64,000 bases of DNA, taken from Actinernus sp. WN-2022. Taxonomy: Eukaryota; Cnidaria; Anthozoa; Actiniaria; Actinernidae. The position numbers and the translations under genes were made by a program. Numbering within the stretch: the stretch's first letter is position 1; each line of letters starts with the position of its first letter. The stretch is taken from positions 33,750,802 through 33,814,801 of the forward strand of contig JAOWCC010000064.1 of the NCBI GenBank assembly GCA_030867875.1, written 5' to 3'. The notes below the pieces were generated by a model. That model saw nothing but the letters and a program-made list of their open reading frames with translations, did no database searches and was not told the DNA's origin. Shown here piece by piece: positions 28,202 to 40,593 of this stretch.

Positions 28202-28983
28202 TTTCTCCGTCTGGCGCCAGAATAGCATTAGAAAACGAAAACAGAAAGAGGAAACCAATTTCAAATGAAGAGTGTAAAACTAAAATTCAGGATGGAAACA
28301 CTGCCATGTTTTTATTTCTACTTTGAAGGCTGTCAAAGAACATCGGCAACGCTGACAATTATGATATGTAACAAATCCTGTTTGAGCGATGTTGTCCCGA
28401 TTGATTTTCAGTTCGTCCCGAAATAATTTCATACCGTCCACATAAAGTGTGCATTTCAAGTTCCCGAAAAAAAATCAGTAGTATCAATGATTTCCGGAGT
28501 TTCGGAGTCTCACGATTCCTGACATTTTCTTCAGATTCCCGGAATATTTTGGCTGTTCTCCCAAAACAGGCTTAGTTAGAGCTGTCACCCCCGATATGTG
28601 TTGAGCAAATTGGTAGCATGAAAGCTGTCATATTCACAAATAACGTTTGTGTGGGACAGCGTGAACATATATAATGTCATAGCAGAGAAGAAGCTCATGT
28701 GCTGTGAACGCCTTTGACAAAATATTCCTGGGGCTCAAACCAATTTCAAACACAGGTTCTTTGGTGTCTGTATAAGGATTGCAGCACATTGTAGCTTGAC
28801 TAGTCTCAAAGGTTTGATGTCGAATGAGGGGATCCTCAGCCTGCTAGCTGGACAGCAATCTGTTGTACTCTGATATCAGGCTTGATTTACGTATTGTGTC
28901 CCAAGATCTTGCAGCATAGTGAAACCTAACGATAGAAACACATGATTTACACGTACGAATTGACGTGTCTGGTAGATAGCCTG
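28202..28983. other. Intergenic sequence
   Basis: No gene or clear repeat recognised. AT-rich, unique-looking sequence. Confidence 0.4.
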
Positions 28984-29333
28984 CACAGGAAGTCCAAGCT
29001 CTGTTTATGTCAATTTTATAAGGGTTTGTATGGGAATTTTAAAATCTAGCTTCTCGATAAATATACTGTAATAAAATGAATAAAACTTACCTGTATGAAG
29101 TTTCAGCGAACTTGGGCGAATTTTAAATCCCTTACGCTACATACTAAAGAAGAATTCGTCTTTAGTATGTAGGGTAAGGGATTTAAAATTTGCTGAAACT
29201 GCATACAGACAGATTATAGACACCAGGTAAGTTTTATTCATTTTATTACAGTATATTTATCGAGAAGCTAGATTTAAAAATTCCCATACAAACCCTAGTA
29301 AAATAGACATAAAGAGAGATTGGGCTTCCTGTG
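28984..29333. mobile_element. Long-armed foldback MITE, CACAGG family
   Basis: Arms of about 150 bp. The left arm runs from CACAGGAAGTCCAAGCT through TTATAAGGGTTTGTATGGGA to CTGTAATAAAATGAATAAAA; the right arm is its complement, ending at 29333. A second palindrome at the centre (TCCCTTACGCTACATACTAA with its complement) completes the fold. Related to 39811-40521 and 63323-63506. No target duplication seen. Confidence 0.85.
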
Positions 29334-29363
29334 GCTCAACAATGTCTAGAAGCACATCGCGGC

Positions 29364-29707
29364 CACACAGCGGTCAAACGTCTGCGCATGCGTCAAGTCT
29401 TGCAACAACATATTCCAAAACAAATTCAAAGCGAGCCGGCAGCCGTCACTGTTCACACACCCGTTTTCAAACCTTGAGAACTTTTTTGGTAAATTACGAA
29501 AAAAATTGGTAAACTCACAGTTTGAAGTTTGTTCAATTTCCCGTCGACTGTGAAAATAAAAGGCTTAACTTTCACAGTATTTTTCTTAACTTTTGGGGGT
29601 AGAAGTTCACTGTAATATGTTTTAAGGTAAATTTTGCGCGGGAAATTCGTGCGGCCACCCACCAGACTGACCGTAATATGCACGCGCAGACGTTTGACCG
29701 CTGTGTG
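29364..29707. mobile_element. MITE, 9-bp target duplication, copy 2
   Basis: CACACAGCGGTCAAACG and CGTTTGACCGCTGTGTG bound 344 bp. CATCGCGGC is duplicated on both sides (29355-29363 and 29708-29716). It belongs to the same broad family as 26730-27080 and seems to be inserted into a relic of another member (TTATGCTCCGCTGGCCGAAA just outside). Confidence 0.9.
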
Positions 29708-30182
29708 CATCGCGGCATAACGTTATGCTCCGCTGGCCGAAAGAATGAAGGCTCTGGGGTTTAAATACATGTAGTACGGTGGGCTTAGGCTTAGCTTTAA
29801 AGTAGTTCTGTTGTTTTCGGCGAAATAGTTCACACACGTACCTAAAATTAGGAACAGAGGTGATTGTCTGTTTTCTTTCAATGTTGGCGGGAAACGGGCG
29901 GGACGTGCGCGGCTGGGCTCACCAAAAGCGCATGCGCGTGACGTATTACGACGGTGTGATCGAGAAGGGTATGGCATAAAGAATACCCGGATGTTTTTAC
30001 AGGCTATATAAGATAGGTGGCCAGCCGACTATGAAAGGACCATAAAACAATCCACCTGTTTATTTACTTATTGTACTTTGATATAAAAATATAATAAAAC
30101 AAGTCGACGCTGACAAGAAGAGAGATGACAGCACTATGCTGCGGCAGATTGGAGATGTCAAATGACTGGAAAAACTGGACCA

Positions 30183-30321
30183 GGGCCGGGTTGTTCAAAG
30201 CAAGGTTAACTTTAACCCTAGGTTAGCGCTAAATCTGTAATTGCAATCTGTACAGTTTAATCCAGGGTTAGCGATTTAACCCTGGGTTAGCGCTTAACCT
30301 TGCTTCGAACAACCGGGCCCA
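30183..30321. mobile_element. Short palindromic MITE (GGTTGTTCAAAGC family), copy 1
   Basis: GGGCCGGGTTGTTCAAAGCA at the left and its complement TGCTTCGAACAACCGGGCCC at the right, with internal GGTTAGCG and TTAACCCT repeats. A second copy lies at 44289-44409. Confidence 0.85.
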
Positions 30322-30880
30322 GGAGTATATTACACAGGAGTGTTCATGTGCCCTTGTGTTGGCCCCTAACACAGTAGATGGTGTGTATATTTATATTCGC
30401 GAAGTTCTGGTATGCGATTACGTTGTCTTTTGTTCTCTTGCGCTTTAGTATTTTTTAGCAGTTTGAACCGTGTTAATTACAATTTTTCAGTGCATCCTGA
30501 TTGGTTAAAAGTGACGGCCTTTGTTTCTTCTCGCGGGAAAAGAGGAACACTCCTCTGTAATTATTATACTCCTGACTGGACCTATTCCATGGTATTGAAA
30601 TTTCTTGGAAATAATTAGAGATTCCAACTAAATATCCGGCAAGGTATTTACAACACATTACCGTGCAAAACCATGGAAATTCCAACTATATTCCAAAAAC
30701 ATTCTAACAAACTTCCATCCCATGCAAAATTTAACAAAGCTCCTGATCCCATGCAAGAAGTCCATGTATTTTTTTTTTTTTGGTACAGAGCCACAAAAAA
30801 AATGCAGCAATGTTTGATGATAGCAACAACAAAATGTTGGTTTTCATGCATGACAAGAGTTTGGAAGTCTAAAGCCTGGT
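30322..30880. other. Intergenic sequence before satellite
   Basis: No gene recognised. Contains short repeats of CCATGGAAATTCCAACTA type and a T13 run at about 30769. Confidence 0.4.
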
Positions 30881-33800
30881 TCACACTAGCGACACAAGCA
30901 TAAGCATGCAACATACACAGACACAGTAAAGCCTGGTTCACAATAGCGACATAAGCATAAGCAACATACACAGACACAGTAAAGCCTGGTTCACAATAGC
31001 GACATAAGCATAAGCAACATACACAGACACAGTAAAGCCTGGTTCACACTAACGACATAAGCATAAGCAACATACACAGACACAGTAAAGCCTGGTTCAC
31101 ACTAGCGACATAAGCATAAGCAACATACACAGACACAGTAAAGCCTGGTTCACACTAACGACATAAGCATAAGCAACATACACAGACACAGTAAAGCCTG
31201 GTTCACAATAGCGGCATAAGCAACATACACAGACACAGTAAAGCCTGGTTCACAATAGCGACATAAGCATAAGCAACATACACAGACACAGTAAAGCCTG
31301 GTTCACAATAGCGACATAAGCATAAGCAACATACACAGACACAATAAAGCCTGGTTCACACTAGCGACATAAGCATAAGCAACATACACAGACACAGTAA
31401 AGCCTGGTTCACACTAACGACATAAGCATAAGCAACATACACAGACACAGTAAAGCCTGGTTCACACTAACGACATAAGCATAAGCAACATACACAGACA
31501 CAGTAAAGCCTGGTTCACAATAGCGGCATAAGCAACATACACAGACACAGTAAAGCCTGGTTCACACTAGCGACATAAGCATAAGCAACATACACAGACA
31601 CAGTAAAGCCTGGTTCACACTAACGACATAAGCATAAGCAACATACACAGACACAGTAAAGCCTGGTTCACAATAGCGGCATAAGCAACATACACAGACA
31701 CAGTAAAGCCTGGTTCACACTAGCGACATAAGCATAAGCAACATACACAGACACAGTAAAGCCTGGTTCACACTAGCGACATAAGCATAAGCAACATACA
31801 CAGACCCAGTAAAGCCTGGTTCACACTAGCGACATAAGCATAAGCAACATACACAGACCCAGTAAAGCCTGGTTCACACTAGCGACATAAGCATAAGCAC
31901 AAGCAACATACGCAGTAAAGCCTGGTTCACACTAGCGACATAAGCATAAGCAACATACACAGACACAGTAAAGCCTGGTTCACACTAGCGACATAAGCAT
32001 AAGCAACATACACAGACACAGTAAAGCCTGGTTCACACTAACGACATAAGCATAAGCAACATACACAGACACAGTAAAGCCTGGTTCACACTAACGACAT
32101 AAGCATAAGCAACATACACAGACACAGTAAAGCCTGGTTCACACTAACGACATAAGCATAAGCAACATACACAGACACAGTAAAGCCTGGTTCACACTAG
32201 CGACATAAGCATAAGCAACATACACAGACACAGTAAAGCCTGGTTCACACTAACGACATAAGCATAAGCAACATACACAGACACAGTAAAGCCTGGTTCA
32301 CACTAGCGACATAAGCATAAGCAACATACACAGACCCAGTAAAGCCTGGTTCACACTAGCGACATAAGCATAAGCAACATACACAGACACAGTAAAGCCT
32401 GGTTCACACTAGCGACATAAGCATAAGCAACATACACAGACCCAGTAAAGCCTGGTTCACACTAGCGACATAAGCATAAGCAACATACACAGACCCAGTA
32501 AAGCCTGGTTCACACTAGCGACATAAGCATAAGCAACATACACAGACCCAGTAAAGCCTGGTTCACACTAGCGACATAAGCATAAGCAACATACACAGAC
32601 CCAGTAAAGCCTGGTTCACACTAGCGACATAAGCATAAGCAACATACACAGACACAGTAAAGCCTGGTTCACACTAGCGACATAAGCATAAGCAACATAC
32701 ACAGACCCAGTAAAGCCTGGTTCACACTAGCGACATAAGCATAAGCAACATACACAGACCCAGTAAAGCCTGGTTCACACTAGCGACATAAGCATAAGCA
32801 ACATACACAGACCCAGTAAAGCCTGGTTCACACTAGCGACATAAGCATAAGCAACATACACAGACACAGTAAAGCCTGGTTCACACTAGCGACATAAGCA
32901 TAAGCAACATACACAGACCCAGTAAAGCCTGGTTCACACTAGCGACATAAGCATAAGCAACATACACAGACCCAGTAAAGCCTGGTTCACACTAGCGACA
33001 TAAGCATAAGCAACATACACAGACCCAGTAAAGCCTGGTTCACACTAGCGACATAAGCATAAGCAACATACACAGACACAGTAAAGCCTGGTTCACACTA
33101 GCGACATAAGCATAAGCAACATACACAGACCCAGTAAAGCCTGGTTCACACTAGCGACATAAGCATAAGCAACATACACAGACCCAGTAAAGCCTGGTTC
33201 ACACTAGCGACATAAGCATAAGCAACATACACAGACCCAGTAAAGCCTGGTTCACACTAGCGACATAAGCATAAGCAACATACGCAGACACAGTAAAGCC
33301 TGGTTCACACTAGCGACATAAGCATAAGCAACATACACAGACCCAGTAAAGCCTGGTTCACACTAGCGACATAAGCATAAGCACAAGCAACATACGCAGA
33401 CACAGTAAAGCCTGGTTCACACTAGCGACATAAGCATAAGCACAAGCAACATACGCAGACACAGTAAAGCCTGGTTCACAATAGCGACATAAGCATAAGC
33501 ACAAGCAACATACGCAGACACAGTAAAGCCTGGTTCACACTAGCGACATAAGCATAAGCAACATACACAGACCCAGTAAAGCCTGGTTCACACTAGCGAC
33601 ATAAGCATAAGCAACATACGCAGACCCAGTAAAGCCTGGTTCACAATAGCGACATAAGCATAAGCACAAGCAACATACGCAGACACAGTAAAGCCTGGTT
33701 CACACTAGCGACATAAGCATAAGCAACATACACAGACCCAGTAAAGCCTGGTTCACACTAGCGACATAAGCATAAGCACAAGCAACATACGCAGACACAG

Positions 33801-36800
33801 TAAAGCCTGGTTCACACTAGCGACATAAGCATAAGCACAAGCAACATACGCAGACACAGTAAAGCCTGGTTCACAATAGCGACATAAGCATAAGCACAAG
33901 CAACATACGCAGACACAGTAAAGCCTGGTTCACACTAGCGACATAAGCATAAGCAACATACACAGACCCAGTAAAGCCTGGTTCACACTAGCGACATAAG
34001 CATAAGCAACATACGCAGACCCAGTAAAGCCTGGTTCACAATAGCGACATAAGCATAAGCACAAGCAACATACGCAGACACAGTAAAGCCTGGTTCACAC
34101 TAGCGACATAAGCATAAGCAACATACACAGACACAGTAAAGCCTGGTTCACACTAGCGACATAAGCATAAGCAACATACACAGACCCAGTAAAGCCTGGT
34201 TCACACTAGCGACATAAGCATAAGCAACATACGCAGACACAGTAAAGCCTGGTTCACACTAGCGACATAAGCATAAGCAACATACACAGACCCAGTAAAG
34301 CCTGGTTCACACTAGCGACATAAGCATAAGCACAAGCAACATACGCAGACACAGTAAAGCCTGGTTCACACTAGCGACATAAGCATAAGCACAAGCAACA
34401 TACGCAGACACAGTAAAGCCTGGTTCACAATAGCGACATAAGCATAAGCACAAGCAACATACGCAGACACAGTAAAGCCTGGTTCACACTAGCGACATAA
34501 GCATAAGCAACATACACAGACCCAGTAAAGCCTGGTTCACACTAGCGACATAAGCATAAGCAACATACACAGACCCAGTAAAGCCTGGTTCACACTAGCG
34601 ACATAAGCATAAGCAACATACGCAGACCCAGTAAAGCCTGGTTCACAATAGCGACATAAGCATAAGCACAAGCAACATACGCAGACACAGTAAAGCCTGG
34701 TTCACACTAGCGACATAAGCATAAGCAACATACGCAGACCCAGTAAAGCCTGGTTCACAATAGCGACATAAGCATAAGCACAAGCAACATACGCAGACAC
34801 AGTAAAGCCTGGTTCACACTAGCGACATAAGCATAAGCAACATACACAGACCCAGTAAAGCCTGGTTCACACTAGCGACATAAGCATAAGCAACATACGC
34901 AGACCCAGTAAAGCCTGGTTCACACTAGCGACATAAGCATAAGCAACATACACAGACCCAGTAAAGCCTGGTTCACACTAGCGACATAAGCATAAGCAAC
35001 ATACGCAGACACAGTAAAGCCTGGTTCACACTAGCGACATAAGCATAAGCACAAGCAACATACGCAGACACAGTAAAGCCTGGTTCACACTAGCGACATA
35101 AGCATAAGCACAAGCAACATACGCAGACACAGTAAAGCCTGGTTCACACTAGCGACATAAGCATAAGCAACATACACAGACCCAGTAAAGCCTGGTTCAC
35201 ACTAGCGACATAAGCATAAGCAACATACGCAGACCCAGTAAAGCCTGGTTCACACTAGCGACATAAGCATAAGCACAAGCAACATACGCAGACACAGTAA
35301 AGCCTGGTTCACACTAGCGACATAAGCATAAGCACAAGCAACATACGCAGACACAGTAAAGCCTGGTTCACACTAGCGACATAAGCATAAGCAACATACA
35401 CAGACCCAGTAAAGCCTGGTTCACACTAGCGACATAAGCATAAGCAACATACGCAGACCCAGTAAAGCCTGGTTCACACTAGCGACATAAGCATAAGCAC
35501 AAGCAACATACACAGACCCAGTAAAGCCTGGTTCACACTAGCGACATAAGCATAAGCAACATACACAGACCCAGTAAAGCCTGGTTCACACTAGCGACAT
35601 AAGCATAAGCACAAGCAACATACGCAGACACAGTAAAGCCTGGTTCACACTAGCGACATAAGCATAAGCACAAGCAACATACGCAGACACAGTAAAGCCT
35701 GGTTCACAATAGCGACATAAGCATAAGCACAAGCAACATACGCAGACACAGTAAAGCCTGGTTCACACTAGCGACATAAGCATAAGCAACATACACAGAC
35801 CCAGTAAAGCCTGGTTCACACTAGCGACATAAGCATAAGCAACATACACAGACCCAGTAAAGCCTGGTTCACACTAGCGACATAAGCATAAGCAACATAC
35901 GCAGACCCAGTAAAGCCTGGTTCACAATAGCGACATAAGCATAAGCACAAGCAACATACGCAGACACAGTAAAGCCTGGTTCACACTAGCGACATAAGCA
36001 TAAGCAACATACGCAGACCCAGTAAAGCCTGGTTCACAATAGCGACATAAGCATAAGCACAAGCAACATACGCAGACACAGTAAAGCCTGGTTCACACTA
36101 GCGACATAAGCATAAGCAACATACACAGACCCAGTAAAGCCTGGTTCACACTAGCGACATAAGCATAAGCAACATACGCAGACCCAGTAAAGCCTGGTTC
36201 ACACTAGCGACATAAGCATAAGCAACATACACAGACCCAGTAAAGCCTGGTTCACACTAGCGACATAAGCATAAGCAACATACGCAGACACAGTAAAGCC
36301 TGGTTCACACTAGCGACATAAGCATAAGCACAAGCAACATACGCAGACACAGTAAAGCCTGGTTCACAATAGCGACATAAGCATAAGCACAAGCAACATA
36401 CGCAGACACAGTAAAGCCTGGTTCACACTAGCGACATAAGCATAAGCAACATACACAGACCCAGTAAAGCCTGGTTCACACTAGCGACATAAGCATAAGC
36501 AACATACGCAGACCCAGTAAAGCCTGGTTCACACTAGCGACATAAGCATAAGCAACATACACAGACCCAGTAAAGCCTGGTTCACACTAGCGACATAAGC
36601 ATAAGCAACATACGCAGACCCAGTAAAGCCTGGTTCACAATAGCGACATAAGCATAAGCACAAGCAACATACGCAGACACAGTAAAGCCTGGTTCACACT
36701 AGCGACATAAGCATAAGCAACATACGCAGACCCAGTAAAGCCTGGTTCACACTAGCGACATAAGCATAAGCACAAGCAACATACGCAGACACAGTAAAGC

Positions 36801-37617
36801 CTGGTTCACAATAGCGACATAAGCATAAGCACAAGCAACATACGCAGACACAGTAAAGCCTGGTTCACACTAGCGACATAAGCATAAGCAACATACACAG
36901 ACCCAGTAAAGCCTGGTTCACACTAGCGACATAAGCATAAGCAACATACGCAGACCCAGTAAAGCCTGGTTCACACTAGCGACATAAGCATAAGCAACAT
37001 ACACAGACCCAGTAAAGCCTGGTTCACACTAGCGACATAAGCATAAGCAACATACGCAGACACAGTAAAGCCTGGTTCACACTAGCGACATAAGCATAAG
37101 CACAAGCAACATACGCAGACACAGTAAAGCCTGGTTCACAATAGCGACATAAGCATAAGCACAAGCAACATACGCAGACACAGTAAAGCCTGGTTCACAC
37201 TAGCGACATAAGCATAAGCAACATACACAGACCCAGTAAAGCCTGGTTCACACTAGCGACATAAGCATAAGCAACATACGCAGACCCAGTAAAGCCTGGT
37301 TCACACTAGCGACATAAGCATAAGCAACATACACAGACCCAGTAAAGCCTGGTTCACACTAGCGACATAAGCATAAGCAACATACGCAGACACAGTAAAG
37401 CCTGGTTCACAATAGCGACATAAGCATAAGCATAAGCAACATACGCAGACACAGTAAAGCCTGGTTCACACTAGCGACATAAGCATAAGCACAAGCAACA
37501 TACGCAGTAAAGCCTGGTTCACACTAGCGACATAAGCACAAGCAACATACACAGACACAGTAAAGCCTGGTTCACACTAGCGACATAAGCATAAGCACAA
37601 GCAACATACGCAGTAAT
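30881..37617. repeat. Satellite array, 53/59-bp unit
   Basis: About 125 head-to-tail copies of a unit beginning AAAGCCTGGTTCACACTAGC, then GACATAAGCATAAGCAACAT and ACACAGACACAGT. The basic length is 53 bp. A 6-bp CACAAG insertion gives 59-bp units, mostly after 33360, and a deletion gives 47-bp units at the left end. Mixed blocks of the two lengths recur in similar order in the right half (CTAG versus AATAG and CACAG versus CCCAG variants), a higher-order pattern. No ORF spans it. Confidence 0.97.
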
Positions 37618-38381
37618 GTATTGATAACAAGAGGCTGTACGCAGCCTGTACTCGGACCATATAAACATGTATGGATTCCCGACAGAAATTGTATTAATGG
37701 CATAAAAACATCAATGAAAGGACGGCTGTGTGACTGGTGCGAGTCGAGTGTCCTTAGTCAGCTGCGAAAAACATTTCAGGTGTATTCACTCGTTCTAAGA
37801 TTGTTTTGGGGCCGAAAAATATTTTGTGGTTGGTGTTTTTAGAGGGTTTGTATGGAAAAGTATAGAAAATGACATTTGAATAAACAAATTTGTGGGGTAT
37901 TACCGTGTTGCAAGCAGCACTCAGATGCAGCAATCCTTCCGTTTCCGTGGATTATCCAGAGACGATTAAAGCTACTTCTGATGAAATTACAAAAATATAA
38001 ATACAGTATGTTGCCCAGTATCGGGTCATTTCAGTTTATAACCGCCGTATCTTTCCTTTCGTGGTCGGAAAAACGTAAGTTTCTTCCAGATACAGTTCAT
38101 TTATATACCAACCTAATGTAGAAAGTTTGACGGCTTTACCTTAATATATTTTTGCAAAGCTCCCGAGGTGCCCATTTTCAGGTCAGCTGTTCCAGTATCC
38201 GGTCATTGACAACAAGTGAGTTATCCACAAAAAGTATGTAATCAAATTGGTATATAATCACTTTTTATCAACATTCTTCTTCTTTCTAACAGTTGGCAGT
38301 CGTTTCGTAAACAGAAATCGGCTTAGGGAATGGCTACTACAGCAGGCTGGTCTTTAATTCTTGTTATCAAACTCATTATTC
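37618..38381. other. Intergenic sequence after satellite
   Basis: No gene recognised. The first bases contain GAGGCTGTACGCAGCCTGTA, a small palindromic motif that recurs at about 57600. Confidence 0.45.
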
Positions 38382-39620
38382 TTAAATGCATATACGAGAA
38401 TGGTTACTGACAGAGACACACCGGTCTTTAGTTCTTGTTAACACCAGCAGATTGCCGTTACTCTCAACTGCAATTGATTTGAAAACGACACTTAGAAGAT
38501 CTGCATCATTAAAGATGTGTAAGCTAGTATTCGCCTGCTGTATTAAGTTATTGTTGATCATGTCCGAGGCATGGCACATGTAACTGAAGAACATCTTACC
38601 TGATGTTCTGTCTATAGCTATTTTTAACGGCGTCAACTTCATCTCAGGTGGAACACCAAACGAAAACATGAAATCACCATCCCTATAATGAAAACTTTTA
38701 CTTTACAAGCACCGAAATCACAAATGACAATGTTACCTTCACTTGTCACCGCCATGTCGGATACACGAATAAGCCTCTCTTCAACAATTCTTGTTTTTAT
38801 TTTTTCGTATTGTGATAGTAATTTTGGTATAGTATTGTATAGTTTATCATTGTATCGAGCTGTGCATGTGTAACGTAATGTGGCACATTACAGTTCATTT
38901 CTAGAAGTACATGATCTCACTAATAAGCTGGCTGTACCGCTAGTTATAGTGGCGCACAATTAATATGTAACAGCTTGCTAACTGATCTCCACCAGACTGA
39001 AGCCATTAACTCTTTTAAATCAAAACTACGCTGCTACGATTTCTCTAACTATTAACTCACGGCATTCATGTAAATCAGGTTTCTATTTTTGATATAATAA
39101 TGTAGATTTTTAATTCTTGATATATTTATCTTAGAGTAGATTAGCATTGAATGTGTACCTAGTTATAATATTTTATATACATGTAAATACCTGATAGAAT
39201 AACCATGACTAAATAAAGTGATCCAATCAGTCCAATCCAAAGATAACAACAACAACAATAAAAATAATAATAATGCTAAAAAAGCCTCTCTTAGACAGGC
39301 CTTTTTTTGTTCCCGATATCTTGGATTTTATAATATTCTCCACTTAAAGAAATGGGATGAGTGTTTTCTTTTGGCAAAAGTGTCCAGATCATGGACAGGC
39401 ACTGTTCTCCCTCGGCACAAACATTCATATTTCCACACAACAAAGTTCACTTCGGCTACATTTGATATTAACTCACTTCGTTCCTCGTCTGCATTCAAGA
39501 ACCAGTTCTTTACTTTTCCCAGTCCTCCAACCCGTTTAAGTGCTTTGGCTACTTGCGGCAGACTAATGAGGTTTTCAACACAAAGCTTGATTTCCTCGGC
39601 AACAGAAATACTCATCGTGC
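38382..39620 (-). pseudogene. Decayed copy of the NHL-propeller gene family
   Basis: From right to left: 39300-39620 encodes the segment from the late helical domain to the linker (LPQVAKALKRVGG, SELISNVAEVNFVVWKYECL, TVPVHDLDTF). After an insertion, 38382-38770 encodes propeller blades (EMKLTPLKIAIDRTSGKM, SIAVESNGNLLVLTR) with frameshifts. Both the first about 190 codons and the last blades are missing. It is closer to the gene at 45204-47003 than to copy 1. A 500-bp retroposed sequence interrupts it. Confidence 0.9.
38782..39281 (+). mobile_element. 5'-truncated retroposon insert, 11-bp target duplication
   Basis: AAGCCTCTCTT occurs at 38771-38781 and again at 39282-39292, flanking 500 bp that split the NHL pseudogene. 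The insert ends in a low-complexity AAC/AAT tail preceded by TAAATAAAGTGATCCAATC, the look of a non-LTR retrotransposon 3' end. The duplication shows when the copy was already present as a gene. Confidence 0.85.
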
Positions 39621-39810
39621 ATTTAAACAAGTACAGGAATTATGTTCGTATAGTCCGTGAATGACAGAAAATACGATTTCAGTTTTCGCCAGGGTGATTA
39701 GTTTTCAATTTTGTATTTAAACCTGACGGCTCCCCTTCGACGCACTCATTAGTACAACTCGTTGTTAACGAGTGAACACTGAGAATATTTTATTGAACTT
39801 CTTATCCGAT

Positions 39811-40521
39811 CACAGGCAGCCCAAGCTGACAAGTTACGAAAATATGACTTTATAAGGGTTTGTATGGGAGCGTAACGAACTCCGTTTGCCTTGCCACTGT
39901 GATGTCTCCTGTCATGTTTCTCCCCTTGTTGGGTGGTTTTAAGCTGATTTTAGCCGGGTTTTTTTTTTCGGAGTAGAGTTCACAAAACCTCTACGAATTC
40001 CCGGCCCAAAGGTTGTTCCTTCCATAGAATGCCAGTGTTAATCCATTCCTGTATTATCAAGCACACACGACTACATTTCCCTTCTCGAACTCCCTCCATT
40101 TGAACTCCTAACCGCCGTCAAGTATAATTCGACGATACCGGAGTTGAAAAGCTGGCTGAGCAGCCTAGCCTTCTCAGCAAAGGTAACCCCTTCAGGGGTT
40201 GGAGAGGTTTTGTGAACTCTGAATGATTTTGAAGTGGGATTTATCGCTCTGGATGGCGAGCGTTGTCAATCTCGAGTGTGCAACCTTCCCTATTTTTAGG
40301 AAGAAGGGACTCCGAAGAAAACCCCGGCTAAAATCAGCTTAATGCCACCCAACAAGGAGAGAAACATGACAGAAGACATTACAGTGGCAAGGTAAGTCAT
40401 TTTTATTCAAATTTTTACAGTATTTCTGGCTTGTAAACGGAGTTCGCTACGCTCCCATACAAACCCTTATAAATTAAAATATAGTTATATTTTCGTAACT
40501 TGTCAGCTTGGGCTGCCTGTG
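39811..40521. mobile_element. MITE-like element, CACAGGCAG ends, 7-bp duplication
   Basis: CACAGGCAGCCCAAGCTGAC at the left and its complement ending at 40521 form terminal repeats of about 90 bp with mismatches. ATCCGAT is duplicated (39804-39810 and 40522-40528). The interior contains another inverted pair (AGTTCACAAAACCTCT and AGAGGTTTTGTGAACTCT). Non-coding, 711 bp. Confidence 0.85.
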
Positions 40522-40593
40522 ATCCGATATGTTCAAGCTTGTATAAACTATTAACTCTTAAAACATGTTTCGTATCATTTGTATTTATTTATT

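Noticed and set aside
30881..37617. CRISPR-like array
   Set aside because: Repeats are contiguous with no unique spacers, and the setting is eukaryotic; it is satellite DNA.
39218..39664. 148-codon plus-strand frame
   Set aside because: It is the antisense shadow of the NHL pseudogene plus the retroposon tail.
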